This document shows positions 11,190 through 23,435 of a DNA stretch of 64,000 nt, piece after piece. This DNA comes from Lepeophtheirus salmonis (lineage: Eukaryota; Arthropoda; Copepoda; Siphonostomatoida; Caligidae), in assembly GCF_016086655.4 (NCBI RefSeq), contig NC_052141.2, forward strand, positions 12,152,001 to 12,216,000. The letters run 5' to 3'. The first letter of the stretch is position 1. Every line of letters begins with the position of its first letter. The notes under the pieces were generated by a model that was not told the origin of the DNA, ran no database searches, and saw only the letters and a list, made by a program, of their open reading frames with translations. Position numbers and translations under genes: made by a program.

Positions 11190-11346
11190 ACGTTTGTAAG
11201 GAAAAAGCTAAGTATAGCAATTAGAAAAAGAATAAACGGTTGATGTGTGTGCTCTTTCTTCTTCTTTGTTCATTGTATAGCAAGTCAGGGTGTGTTAACA
11301 TCTCCCTCTAAAAGAAGAATCCTCGCCTATTTTTGGTGTAAATTGA
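11190..11346 (-). repeat. Right arm of the 160-bp inverted repeat
   Basis: Read on the minus strand from 11346, the order of blocks is the same as at 7806-7965, with scattered mismatches and a short length difference in the middle. Roughly four out of five positions appear to agree in the best blocks, judged by eye. Confidence 0.7.
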
Positions 11347-13080
11347 TTTAAAAATGCATTTTAACATAAATATATATGAATTGAAATATAATTCAATAAT
11401 GTTCTAATCCTTTTTGAATGCGGAAGGTTCTCCTCGCTCTAACAGTAATTCCTTTTTATTCACACAAAATCATATAACGAGGAGCTGATATTTACAAGTG
11501 ACGTCACTCAAGTGTACAACATGTTTCGCTCCCGCTCTTTTCTCCCTCACAAAGATATCAACTCTAGATATGACTCTTATAATAATTCACAAATATTCAA
11601 CTAATCATTATTCAATATAAGTAACTCGTCGAATAAATTATAGCATTATTCATCTCTCAAGGCAGGATATCGTAAAATAAGTAAGATATCAATAGTATTA
11701 CTCCTGATTCTAAGTAATAAGTTATGTAACTGAATCCCTTCTACACGAGTTAATATGTAACTTATTACTCAACTAAGTAGTACTTTGGCTAAGTAAAAAG
11801 CTCTGAACTTTTTTTTGCTAGATGTCTTTCGTGAGCTACATCTAGCAATTTACATTTTTTTTTTAAAAGCTTAAAGTGTGCTTAAAGTTTAAGCGTACAC
11901 TTTAAAAAAGTTCATATCCAGTTTGGTGAAGCAATCTATGAGTTGAAGAGTTCCAAAATGGAAGTACAAAAGAGGAGAAAAATTAGAACATTGTTCAGGT
12001 TCACTGTATTGTTTATCGATCCAATAGTATATGAACTGCCATAAAATAATGGCAGTCGTAGAGTTGGACCGGCATGTAAGCACTTATTCCATTGCCATGG
12101 AACTGTAAATTAGCCAAACAATTGTTTAGAGCCTTCTAAATTTGAGAATCCTAATTATGTTCATTTTATTGTCAAAATAAAAATGCTATGAACTGTTTAC
12201 TTCACCTTTTATGTAATAAGTAACTTCTTACTCGACCAAGTAATATTCACCAACACTAGTCATATTACGTATGTAGATATTGAATAACTTGACATTCAAG
12301 TATATAAATAGCACAACTGACCCATATCATGAAACACCAGGATCTCAATAAGTAGGTAACTCTAATAATAGTGTTGACTTTAACCTTTAGTATGATCTCA
12401 CTCCATTAAGAATTAGAAATATATTGTGTATTTATTTATAGACCTTGAGAGTCTGTTGTTGTTGTGTTTTTTTCAAATGTGTTAATTACATTTTATTTAT
12501 ATATATTTATAGGTATTTGCAAAGAGACTTTGAAAATAAAGAAACGAGATTTTTGATTTTATGATCCACAATAGGAATTTTTGTTTTTACTTCTTGAGGA
12601 CAACACTTCCGCATAAATAATTTTATCTACATGTTCATTAGGGTGGCTTTTATTGTCTCCGTCTCATTTCAATGGGTTTTAGTCGTTAAAATGTATTCCC
12701 CTCCTAAAAGTTGTAATGTTTGAGCAACATTACAAGATGATGCTGAAGATAGGACGGAGCAAGATCTGAAGCATGTGTGTACAATAAAAATAAGCTTGTG
12801 ATACTCAAAAAGATCTGAGACCCGAACTGGCTCTGTGTACTCGAACATTTAATGATCATAAAAAAGATCCAAAGTAATTTCTGGATCATAAAATCTGATA
12901 GTATGAATTCATACTAAATCCTAGTTATATTACAAATATATATTGCATATCAATGGCCCCCAACCACTCAAATGTAGGAACCCGTTTTAGAATAAACAAC
13001 TGGGAAACGACCCCCATTCTTAGAATATCCTATATATAGAGTCCTTTTGTTGTAAAAGAAACTTCCATATATTTCAATTA
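11347..13080. other. AT-rich intergenic DNA, no gene seen
   Basis: The longest frames (64 and 61 codons, minus strand) have no recognisable motif and start at odd positions. A 'taagtaactt-attactc' motif recurs at about 11.70-11.79 and 12.21-12.25 kb. A 'gatctgagacccgaactgg' stretch at 12.81 kb resembles 'ggatccgggacagtttggatc' at 22.58 kb, suggesting another small repeat family. Confidence 0.4.
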
Positions 13081-13570
13081 TCAATTAACAGCTCGATTTT
13101 TGTCGATAAGTATTTCGGTCAATTTGTGGTTGGGAATTGTTGAGGTCTCAAAGAGAGGAGGGATTGACAAGAAGGGGGTTACTGAGTTGAGGAAGGCCCT
13201 GTTGGAGGGCAGGAATTTATGAAAAAGAAGGGGCCCTGATCAGAGCAGGAGTCGGTGGTCCTCCCCTCCATCAAAGAAGTCGAATGAGGTCTATCTAATG
13301 GACTTTGCCCCCCCCCAACTACTCTAAAACGACTCAGGATTGGCCCAAGTACAACTACTACAACTGGGTGTCCAAGCATATTTGAATATGATAGATAATT
13401 TTGTCAGGAGCTACCTTGAGTGAAAGGTCAACATAAGTCCTTACGCAATCAAGAAGTCCCTGATTGACTCGGTTGTCCTGGAATTGAAGAATTTAGATCG
13501 GACTATAGTTTACAGGGTCTTTGCATTGTTCATGACCTGAATTGAGGGTGTTACTGAGTTAAACGGATAT
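13081..13570. other. Unclassified GC-richer segment, probably old transposon
   Basis: Base composition rises sharply here compared with both flanks, and a C9-10 run lies at about 13307. On the plus strand a NYYNWVSKHI-like stretch (13349-13378) faintly recalls the NP-x-DYY-x-W block of IS630-type transposases, but stops and frame breaks prevent a firm call. No terminal repeats were recognised. Confidence 0.3.
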
Positions 13571-13939
13571 TATATTGAGTGCTATATTATATCAACAATT
13601 GTATCTCCTGTTCAGTCGTTTCCCATTTGCATAAATCTTAAAAATTTATCATATTAGGTTAATTTTTGGTGGAGTATCGGAACAACGATACAGACAATAA
13701 GGATGGGTCCATAGGGTAATAGGGTAAAGTTCTATTTGGCCCGTTGCTTCACCAAAAATCAATCTAGTATGTTAATTTAAAGTAGACGGATGTCACTTTT
13801 ATATCAGGTATTTATTTTAATAAATCTCAAAGTCAGCACCTTGACCTTTACTATGGTACCTTAATTCTAGGCCAGTTGGTCTTACTGGTCTTCTTTACGT
13901 ATTTCTCAGACACGTCACGACTCTCCTTCTCCAGGGAAG

Positions 13940-14520
13940 ACTTTAGGACATCCATATGTATGGAGAAGACAGATTGTCTTCTCCAAGATAAACGCCCATG
14001 AATCCCCCACAAAAAAAAGTCCTTTTTCTGCACGACAATGCACCAGTTGACACCTCAGTAGTTGTGGTCGGTAAATTAATGGGAATAGGATTCCAACTAT
14101 TGATACCCACTGTACTAGAAACCTCAGGCACCTTCACTCTTCTTTTATCCATCATCATATCATGGATTTTATCAATGATTTCGGGAGTTGTAATCTCAAC
14201 AAGGCGTTCGGAACGTTCTGCGTCACTTGTGCCCAATTTTGAAACCACTTACAAACTGTTCTAATCAAAGGTTCAGATTCCTCATAATGTGTATTAGCTT
14301 ATTTGTGAGTCTCTTTGCCTTTCATAAAGTAGTGTTTAATCAACACAGGAAATTATTTCTCGTCCATTTTTTGAAAATCACTCCATTTCCTTGATTCAAA
14401 CAAAAAGAAATGACCGATCTCGCTGAAAGTTGATGTGTGTTTTTCCAAGAGATGCTTCTAACTAAAAATAACCTCTATACGCGCCAGTAGAACTTTTCAA
14501 ACGAACCTCGTATATCATGT
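13940..14520. mobile_element. Rearranged mariner relic (two fragments in opposite orientation)
   Basis: The plus strand at about 14013-14112 encodes PPQKKVLFLHDNAPVDTS followed by KLMGIGFQLL, the mariner segment around the second catalytic Asp (usual pattern KKVLFHQDNAP-x-HTS...L...GF-LLPHPPYSPD). The minus strand at about 14264-14115 encodes VEITTPEIIDKIHDMMMD then RRVKV, the N-terminal helix-turn-helix linker of the same family. The minus strand further up to about 14510 carries decayed N-terminal sequence ending in a CGAACCTCG/CGAGGTTCG terminal-repeat-like motif. The two parts are therefore head to head, which an internal inversion or the meeting of two copies could explain. Stops and frameshifts are present, and the C-terminal part is missing. 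Confidence 0.65.
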
Positions 14521-15740
14521 ACTAATTGTGAAAATATATTAACCCAAAAATTACTAATATTTTATGTTACTCCTTAATTTTCACCCTAGACGTCTAATAT
14601 TAAAAAAAAAAAAAAGGAAATTTAGACTGTTAAAACTCAGATACACTTTGTTGTAAAAAAAAATGGAAAACTCCATCATTCATTATGAAAATATAGAGTT
14701 TCCAACCTTAAATCATTATGGTACTCACCCCACGACTTCATAATCACATTAAATGTTATCTCCTCAAGAATAAAGGAGCAATGATAACAGATCCGGAGTA
14801 AGCCTCGATAGGAAGTACTGATCAGAGACAATCCTTCGATTATAAAAGCCGGTCTTATTAAGAAGTTTTTGGAAAGATTACGCCACACCAAGCAAAGTAA
14901 ATCAGATCCCATGCATGCAGGCTCAAAGTGGCCCATGATAACATTAAGAGGGTCGTTATTGCTTTGAGTAGTTCTATATTCCAGCACATAGAGAGCAAAT
15001 TAATTCTTTATCAAATTTGTACATAACAAAAGCAAGTTTGTCTTTCTGTCTGTCTGAATGTTTGAATATATTACAAGAAGTTACCCGATGCATTATAAAC
15101 GAGTATGGATAGTGCCCCATGCTGTATATCATAACCATATTTGTATATACGAAATAACAATGTACTCGTATTAATGAAATATTGCAGGTGTGTGAATATA
15201 TTATCGAACATGTATACAGGGTGATCTTTTATGTAAATCATATAAATATTTTTGATATAAGAAATAACGATGTAGTCGTATTAGTGAGTGCTCTTAAGAC
15301 TAAAGTAACTATGGGGCATCACGACGCGTTTTTTTCCTCAAACTTGTATCATTACTCTTTTATTCTTGATATAAGTATTGAGTAGTTACTCATGAAAAAC
15401 AGAGAGTAACAGTGATGATTTCGTGTGAAGTATATTATTAAAAGAAAATTTGTTTTTTACCGCTCCATTATTTTGAAAGGGATCAGTACTTGTTGATGTG
15501 TTCTTGAAGTTATCAAGTATGAATATCTTGAATAAGGCAAATATATATCATAAATGACTCCAATTGCTATTTGTTAAACTTCCCGCGTTTTTTCAAAAAA
15601 TATACAACGAATTTTCAAAAGTCTTCTATTAATGTATGGGTCCCAATAACTTATACCTATATATACTAACTGGCAAAACATACAAAAAATGAGTTCAATA
15701 ACTTTTTGGGGATTTTTATTCCCAATTTTTTTTTTTTTTT
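14521..15740. other. Intergenic, one unclassified open stretch
   Basis: A 103-codon minus-strand frame (14987-14676) contains C, W and H residues at a higher density than background, but matches no family I know and has no clear splice sites. A fragment at 15389-15420 ('actcatgaaaaacagagagtaac') resembles the end of repeat family 1. The rest is AT-rich. Confidence 0.35.
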
Positions 15741-15742
15741 TC

Positions 15743-15940
15743 AGATGGAGTTGTACTGACTAAGTATAAGTAAAGATTATTGTATTATAATTAACCCAAT
15801 CTGAGCTACAAATCTTCTTTGAAGTACATATAAATGATATATACATCCTTTTCTAGAAACAACCAGGACTCGATCCAACACACTTTAAGTTAAAGAGAAT
15901 AATTTCCCCTGAGAGCTTTGTCCATTGTAATACGTCGTTC
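15743..15940 (+). repeat. Dispersed repeat family 4, copy 1
   Basis: This aligns with 59004-59199 in the same orientation: AGATRGAGTTGYACTGAYTA, AGTATAAGTAAA, TTCTCTAG/TTTCTAG-AACAAC, and an ending CTTTGTCCAT. Copies share a weak stem made of CAGAT...ATCTG. Confidence 0.65.
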
Positions 15941-16639
15941 CATCATTTTTTGTACTTTTTTTTTCCTTCCCAAAAGCCATTACTTTTTCATATTTCAGAA
16001 GCGACAATATGTCAGCTGCAATGAGCTATGAATCTATTTAGTGCAAAGCCATGCTATGCGCACAGTTTGCTTTTCATTAAATCTGTGATGTTTTAACACT
16101 TCAACACATGGGATAAAAACAAAACGTGCTTATTATTGTTTCAGCTGTCGTTTAGTTGCATAATGAAAGCTCTTAAAATAGAAAACAATGATGAAATCCT
16201 TGTACAAGTTTTGAGTCTTCACTCTGTGAAGTTTGACAGGTCACGTAGCGTCAATGACATTAGTGTAACGTAGAAATGTTAATTCTGAATGGTGCACGAC
16301 CATTTATTTGGCAAAAGTATTCCAAGAAATTGGTGAAAAACAGAAGAAGTGGGAATCATTTTCATGATGTTATTAGTACTCACACTTCGGCTCAAACTTT
16401 TTAGCTTTTTAGCTCGTCAAAACATTCAAATGATCGGACGTTCAGCCCTAATTTAGCCACCAATATTTTTTTCTACCGCCATACACAAAAAATAAACGAT
16501 GCCGTCAGAGGACTTCATCACTAGAAGAAAGCACTGATTCATTCAGAACCTATGTTTTGGAGTTACCTCAATCCGAATGGAAAAATGCTTCGAAAACTGG
16601 TTTAAACGTATGCAAAAGGAGTATTCATCTTTGTGGTAC

Positions 16640-16745
16640 GTTGTTATTCTTATTTTATCACGCAACCTTTCATAAAAGGACACAGGAAAAAGGGCCGAAA
16701 TCATCTCGTAATTAGCCAAATAATCAATCATACCAACTACTATTT
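16640..16745 (+). repeat. Dispersed repeat family 3, partial copy
   Basis: 'attttatcacgcaacctttc', 'ataaaaggacacaggaaaaa', 'gggccgaaatca' and 'taattagccaa' recur in whole or part near 30.4-31.0 and 34.0-34.3 kb. Confidence 0.5.
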
Positions 16746-16977
16746 ATCTCTTATATGCTCACATACTATCATCGTCATATAATTATCTTCACCATTTTTA
16801 AAAGGAATTATATTTATATATTTCGTAATGTTAAAATCAACATAGTATTTTATTGGATACTATATTATGATATTGGTTTATATATATTCTAGCAAAAAAA
16901 TAGCTACACATTAGTATTTGTGTATGATAGCCAAAATTACTTCATAGAAATAATATAACGGTCAATATACTCGTATA

Positions 16978-18284
16978 TAAAGGGTTTTTCATTAACAGCG
17001 CTCACATTTTTTTTTAAATAAAACGAAAACGGTTTGAGATATCGACAATTTCTGTATTTGCCGTTAAAAAACATTCAAGCTAATTTATGAATAAAATTCG
17101 ATGTCGTTTGAATGACCACCACGTGCACGTTTTACGAAGTCCAATCGTTGAACCCAATTTTCGACTACTTTTCCGCATAAATTGACTGAAACTACAGCAA
17201 TTTCGTGTTGAATATTTGTTCTGAGCTCTTGTAACGTCGACGGATTATTGGTGTAGACAGGGCTTTCACGTGACCCCAAAGAAAATAGTCTAGAGGCGTT
17301 AAATCGCACGAGCGAGGCGGCCAATTGACTGGTCCATTTCTGGAGATAAGACGCTCACCAAACTTACCCTTCAATAAATCGATTGTTAACATTTGCTGTG
17401 TGTGAAGTGACACTGTCTTGTTAAAACACATATCGTCCAAGTCCATATCTTCCAATTTAGGCTAAAAAAATCGGTTATTATGGCGTGATAACGATTTCCA
17501 TTCACAGTAACGTGGCGATTGTCATCGTCCACGAAAAAGTACGGCCCAATAACACCACCAGCATGTAATCCATACCAGACAGTAATTTTTTGGGGATGTA
17601 ATGGCGCCTCATGAATCACGTGTGTGGGTTTTTACCGGCCCAATAGCACATATTTTGCTTGTTAACAAACCCATTGAGCCAAAAATATGCCTCATCGCAG
17701 AAGATGATTTTACGTTGAAAATCAAGATCATTTTCGAATTTTCCTTCAGCCCATTTTACGAATTCCCGACGTTTGAAGTAGTCAAGCGGCTTCAGTTCTT
17801 GTATCAACTTGATCTTATACGGGTGTAGGCCAAGATCTTTTCGCAAAATTTGCCACAACGATGTCACAGAGATGCCTAACGATTGAGAACGGCGCGTAAG
17901 AGACAAATTTGGGTCATCTTGAATTAATGTGCTTGTGGCAGCAATATTTTTTACACTTCGTGCATTTTCTTTGTCTCACTGGCACAGGAACATTATGTAG
18001 CGTGTATGTGGACTCAAATTTTTTCACCAAACGTTGAATTGTTGATTTTGCAGGTCGATTTCGTTGACCATTAATTGGCGTTAACGCTCTTAAAGTTTGG
18101 ATCAAAGCCTCACCACTTTTGTAATAAATTTTAATAATTTGCAAGCGTTGCTCGAGTATGTACTGCTCCATGATAAAACTACAGTTATTTTTAAGTACAG
18201 CTGTCAAAGAAACAATAACAATTATGACGTCGTTTTCGAAACCTATCAACGTAAAATGTGAGGTTCCTATTGAAAAACCCTTTA
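16978..18284 (-). mobile_element. Near full-length IS630/Tc1/mariner-type transposon, inactivated
   Basis: The ends are TAAAGGGTTTTTCA at 16978 and its complement ending CCCTTTA at 18284, flanked by TA, as expected for the TA target-site duplication of this superfamily. The minus-strand transposase begins at ATG 18171 (MEQYILEQRLQIIKI). It has helix-turn-helix segments, then IIFCDEAYFWLNGFVNKQN with the first catalytic Asp, KITVWYGLHAGG-IGPYFF, a decayed second-Asp region, NWPPRSCDLTPLDYFLWG, and GGHSNDIEF at the C-terminus with the third acidic residue. The family resembles the insect elements sometimes grouped as DD41D, but the subfamily is uncertain. At the normal QQDGA-x-HT motif (about 17415-17432) one base is missing, and the Asp is readable only in another frame. 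At least three further frame breaks divide the gene. Confidence 0.85.
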
Positions 18285-19236
18285 TAACATAGTTGAAGAC
18301 GAGGGATCAAGAAGAAATTGTATTCCTGTTCTTTTAGAAACTGAGTATATGTATAGAATAACTTATTACTTCGTTTATTTATCGAAAAGAATAGATTATG
18401 AAATCGTCATGACGTATCTAGCAAGACGAGAGAATCGACAGCTAACAGCCAAAAACATAGGGTATGTTGCTGTTACAAAGGTAACGTCATGATAGATAAT
18501 ATTTTGAAAAGCAATAAAGTCAATTTGCCTACGTCACATGTTTTGTTTTTTTGTTTGTTTTACTTAATGTCTTTATTTATTATTATTACGTTTCTATAAA
18601 AAAATCATTCAACATTGTCGTTAAAAATTAATTTCCTTTTATAGACATACAAATCCAAAACAATCTGACTATCACAAATGAATAAATATAAAGCCTCACA
18701 TAATCACACTACACTATAAAAATATAGTGTAGACCTAAGAGATAAATAAGGAAACCTTTTTTTAAAGGTCTGAGACGTCATTACGAATATGAATGATAAA
18801 AAAAACTAAAGATCATTTTACAACAACAATTATATATCCAGGATTCTACTTTTTTTAATGCCTCATGATAAAACAAAAGCTTTTGAAATGTCTGGTTGAG
18901 ATTAATGTATAAAATGTCACTTAATTTGCAGCAAAATCCCATTTCCTTCCGCGTATTTGTGGAATTCTGATTGAAGACATTTATATCTTGCTGTTGCTCA
19001 GATCATTATTCTTCAAAGTGTTCAGATTTTAATGGACATCTCGGTAGTGGGTTTTTTTTTTTTTTTTACGTTTCTTGTGATTGTCTAATAGTAATAATAT
19101 ATGTAGATCTGATAGCCTGGTTTTAAAAAAAGTAGTGTGTGTGCTTAGTTAAAAACTTTGTATATTTTTTCATGTCACTCACATGACAGTTGATACATTA
19201 TTTTTATCTCTTTCCTTCTTGCAACTACTTTATTAG
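18285..19236. other. Intergenic, with a short perfect hairpin
   Basis: CTACACTATA (18709-18718), a 4-A loop and TATAGTGTAG (18723-18732) form a perfect 10-bp stem. A possible acceptor TTAATTTGCAG before about 18932 is followed by about 30 open codons on the plus strand, too weak to call. A T15-type run lies near 19052-19067. Confidence 0.35.
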
Positions 19237-19378
19237 TGTTCGAACTCTTGATTATTCCGAGGAACAAGCAAAGCAGCAGAGGGATATCTCTTCCACGCAC
19301 AATTTGATTTCTGTGAAGAAGATCTTCACAGAGAAGTTGTCCTCGGGCTTTATCAATACCGACTGTGCTTCTGTTTGA
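19237..19378 (+). CDS. Orphan 3'-terminal exon of an unidentified gene
   Basis: A pyrimidine-rich tract ending TACTTTATTAG (AG at 19235-19236) is followed by an open stretch of 47 codons. It begins with one leftover base, then reads VRTLDYSEEQAKQQRDI and FTEKLSSGFINTD, and ends in TGA at 19376-19378. An AATAAA signal follows at 19419-19424, about 40 bp past the stop, an ideal arrangement for a last exon. Composition is balanced and hydrophilic, unlike the AT-rich filler. I do not recognise the protein. Its upstream exons were not found and may lie anywhere to the left. Chance occurrence of an acceptor, an open frame and a poly(A) signal is possible. Confidence 0.4.
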
Positions 19379-19418
19379 CCCTGTATTGAAGCCATTCAGA
19401 ATAGAGGGAAATATATTT

Positions 19419-19424
19419 AATAAA
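19419..19424 (+). promoter_or_regulatory. Poly(A) signal AATAAA
   Basis: This canonical hexamer lies just past the stop of the orphan exon. Confidence 0.4.
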
Positions 19425-19429
19425 AAGTG

Positions 19430-22400
19430 TAGAGAATTGTTGAATTACCAACTTTTACTTCAAAAGTTTCCCTAAAAAATGGCACAAAATAAAAATATGT
19501 CAAAACCGAAAACAACTTTTAATATTTTCTAATTTTTGAGTCCTAACCCTGTAAAATTCCATGTTCGCGGCCAGATATGACATATGGCATTTAAATACTT
19601 GAAGATCACGCATGGGAGAATCAAGAATGGGAATACTTAGGGGGAAATGTCACTAAAAGACATTGTTTTTGACAATAGAAAGAATACTGACGGGAAAAAA
19701 AATCATCTTGAAATCTTCATAACTTCCCCTGTCGTCGTTAAAGGGATGAGGAATGGACAATTCCTCATTAAGAAATAATGCATAGCTAATAAGTAACGTC
19801 GAATTTCACTCAAAAAGTTATAATTACTCTTACCATATGTATCTTGTGATATAAATTTACCTTTGAGCAAGGATTTTCATAATGTTTAACGTCATAAGTA
19901 TCATTTAAAATCAACTGAGAAGACATTAAACCAACATTTTGGACTATTGAAATAAATACCAAATGATTTTAGGGGTTTTTTTTTTCTTGTTTCATTTCCG
20001 AAAAAAAAAGTGTTTCCTTAACATTTATCAAAAAAGGGATTTTTTGTTTATATAACTTGAGTGTGTACACCCCAAATATACTGTACATCAACAATGCAGA
20101 TGTTACATCAAAAAACGCCCTATTTAACAGTGCGTTTCCACTTACGTCATCAAGTGCATTAATAATTTAAGAAACTTAAAGTTGAAGTTTTCACTACATA
20201 AAATGGACAAATTTCCATTAAATCTTTATTAAATTTCATCAAATGTCTTTATAAATAAAAAAGACTTAATAATTATGAATAATGAATACTACTTGACGCC
20301 AATGATAAACAGTGATATTATAATTAAATCAATAAATTTACAATTATATATTTTTTTTGATCAATTAGGGACGAGAAAAGTAGGATAATTAAGATAATTA
20401 TAGAAAATCATCTTATTCTTTTCATTCTGATTGTTAATTTATTGTGTCTACACTATCAAAATAAGATTGTATAACGATGTAATAACCTTTTTATGACACA
20501 TTAATGGTTCAAATATATAATAAATCTATGCAATAGAGGGATATTTTGTTGATAGATTCTAAGATGTAAGTCCTTTCATTTGTTGGTCCTATTTTGACAT
20601 CCAATGGTTCATTATTTCCCTTTATATCAATGAAAAAAGAGGTTTCATTCCTATAAAACTTAGTTGTTGAGGCTCTCAAAATGCCTGACACCAACAATGC
20701 TGACGTCATGTGAAAGCCCTTTATAAAGGGGCCCGACCATAGAGAAAGAAAAAAGTCTTTCTAACCCATTTTAAACAAATCGCGTAATTGGCTATCTAAC
20801 GAGAAGGGAGGTTGTTAGCTTTCATCTTTTGGGGGTATAGCTCATAAATTTTTATAGGTATAATGAACGATCTCAAAAGGTTTACTTTTTGCGCAGACAA
20901 CTGCTCCGGAGAAAATTGCCCATATTTTGTTCAAACTTCATGATGAACACATTTTAAATTCGCTTAATATTATTTGTCAAAAATATCTGAATATATTTGT
21001 TTGTTCCATTCTTCAAGGAAGTACTTTAAAGTGAAAGTAAGTGATATTATTGCAATAAAGGAGGAGGGGATAATAGGGCCACTTAAAATACGGTTGAATA
21101 TTCTACGCCCCTCGGATTGCTCAGTGTCGCGGGGGTAGTGTGGGACTATCAAAAACTAGCCCAATATATTCAAGAAACCCTTCTAACACCCAAAATTAGT
21201 TCCAATCCCTGGGGTTGTGCAGGGTAATGGAGTACCACTGGATCCTAAAAAAACGCCGAAGCAACAAATACGTCCAAAGAACCCCTCTAATACCAAAAAA
21301 TGGAGTATGACAAACAAGAGGGTTGTGGGGTTTTTAGCAATCCCACTCTGCTATTTATACCCTCCCCCTCCTTACCAATCCTCTCGAACAATTTCATAGA
21401 AGATTGGATTTAATTTATAAAATTTCAAGGAAATTGTTTTCTAATAATATGATTCAAACTTGAAGGTACTACTCTCTTGCGGAATGGAACAAACAAATAT
21501 CTTTTAATATTTGTCATAAAAAATAAAGCGAATATATAATGTGTCACGTCCTCACTTTGATTGTATCTCGCAACTACTCTTACAAAAAGATCCAAACACA
21601 ATGGATCTAAACCTGTTGGTAGCAGTGGCGTCGCTTGACCCTTTAAAAGTTTCTGAAGCCCCCTGGATGCAGTCTGAAATGTAGCAAGTGGGCATATTCC
21701 CACATATTTTTTTTTTTTTTTGCATTTGAGGTCATTAAGAGGCTGTTTTTGACCGAAATAAAACCTCTTTTTCCTTCTCTTTTTCTAGATCTATCCCTTT
21801 CTTCTCTGTCCCTTCCCTCTGTCTCTTTTCTTTTACCTTCATTCTTTGTTTCTATTCCCCTTTATTCACCTCTGCTAGTATGTATATAAAATAAACAGTA
21901 CTAGGAAAACTGCCCCATGGGAAAATTGCCCGTATTTTGTATGTGGGAGGTTCTTCTAATTAGACAATTAGTTTGTTATTGTTTTTTTTAAGGGGTGCAC
22001 TTTTTTATTTCATGAGGAAATTACCTTTAGTTTTTATTGCCACTTGGTAGTACATATATGTGAATATGTAATTAGGATGTGTATGTTTTACCTGCAAAAA
22101 AAAAAAAAGCAAGAGGTAAATTATAAACTCTTTCTGTGTGTTATTACAATTAGGTTCATTTTGTGCTTGTTATTCACTACAAGTTTTTTTGGTTTTTTTT
22201 TTTTTTTTGTCCTTCTCCTCCTTCTTCGATAAGGAGGAAGTCAAATCTTTGACATTTCATATTTTTCTTATAAGATATGCTTTTAAGAACACTTCATACT
22301 TTGCACATGTTCACGCAAAAGTTTGCACCGTATTTTTTTATCAGCTGTATCTCCTTCTTTTTCTCCTAGTAATAATCTATTGAACGCTGATTGGTTAAAT

Positions 22401-22740
22401 TACATTGGGCTCTTGTTAAATGGAGAACAATTTCCTATAATTATAATTCTACATTTGAGAAGAATAGTCCAAATGTAAACCAAAAAAATAAATATTAACG
22501 CATGGTAATGTAACAATCTGAGGATTGCTGTTTAAAAAGAATGGGTCATAAAGATAGGATAGATCCACATTTTTTCGGATCCGGGACAGTTTGGATCTTT
22601 AGAAGTGAATTTTGGGATTTCAACAACAGATCCTTTTTAATAGCAATGTATCGGTCACAAAATTTGAAGCCATGACGTCATAATATCAGCTAGTGACGAC
22701 AGGTTTTATTTTTTCCAACTCTATCCATATAGTTGGGGGG
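19430..22740. other. Intergenic, small repeats only
   Basis: No supported gene. 'aaaattgccc-gtattttgt' occurs at about 20,911-20,937 and again at about 21,918-21,940 in the same orientation, a direct repeat 1 kb apart. The stretch 20.70-21.72 kb is GC-richer and may be an old element without recognisable coding sequence. T-runs occur at about 21,707 and 22,193. Confidence 0.4.
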
Positions 22741-22870
22741 CTCGAAAATTAACAAACTAATTCTCACAATTTCAAGAATATTTTGAAGGAGAGCAGCTTC
22801 GCTGTTATGACGTTTTATCAAATTAACAGCTGCTGAGAGACGAAGGAAAAATACACAAGTCCTACTCCGT
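22741..22870 (-). repeat. Dispersed repeat family 1, partial copy
   Basis: 'ctcacaatttcaagaatatt', 'gaaggagagcagcttcgctg', 'ttatgacgttttatcaaatta'. It ends before the second half. A (TA)n tract follows at about 22,920-22,938. Confidence 0.6.
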
Positions 22871-23269
22871 ATGAAAAATTTAACAGTTTGAGAATAGCCA
22901 TGGTTTTTTGAAAAAAGAAAATATATATATATATATATCCCTAGTTATTTCTTAAGTCCACACTTTACTTAGGAACCCTATTTACTTAAAAATGCATAAA
23001 ATATGTTCTAAGGGATAGCTGGTAATCAGAACATTTTCCAAAGCTGTTATCAACAATACATATTTTATACACCTAATCAACATTTATTTCCCCTTGCGTC
23101 GTCATAGGATGAATACTGAGTTTCACATAGGTATTCAATAACAATTGTATGATATAAGGAGTACCATAGAGCAAAATAATTATAATATATTTATACCTTC
23201 CTCTTAAAAGAAACAAAAAAAAAGGCACAAAATCCATTTGTTGTAATAAGCTACTTCTTGACAACCATG

Positions 23270-23435
23270 GAATTATTATTTAGTAATTCTTCCCAGCGTA
23301 AAAGGACCTACTTTTAATTCAACTAATCAAGGTTCAGAAAACTAATAATGAGGGAAAAAAGGAGAAATATCCACAGTTGACAACAAATATCCTGTATATG
23401 TTTGAGTTAGTGATGTAACTCTTTGACGTACGAAC
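23270..23435 (+). repeat. Dispersed repeat family 3, copy
   Basis: 'aattcaactaatcaaggttc', 'aataatgagggaaaaaagga', 'ccacagttgacaacaaatat' and 'ctgtatatgtttgagttag' match the second half of the copy at 34.1-34.3 kb. Confidence 0.5.

Noticed and set aside
13179..13379. 66-codon minus-strand frame with a V-rich stretch
   Set aside because: Arises from a C-run and GC-rich repeats. No family is recognisable and the plus-strand reading is equally weak.
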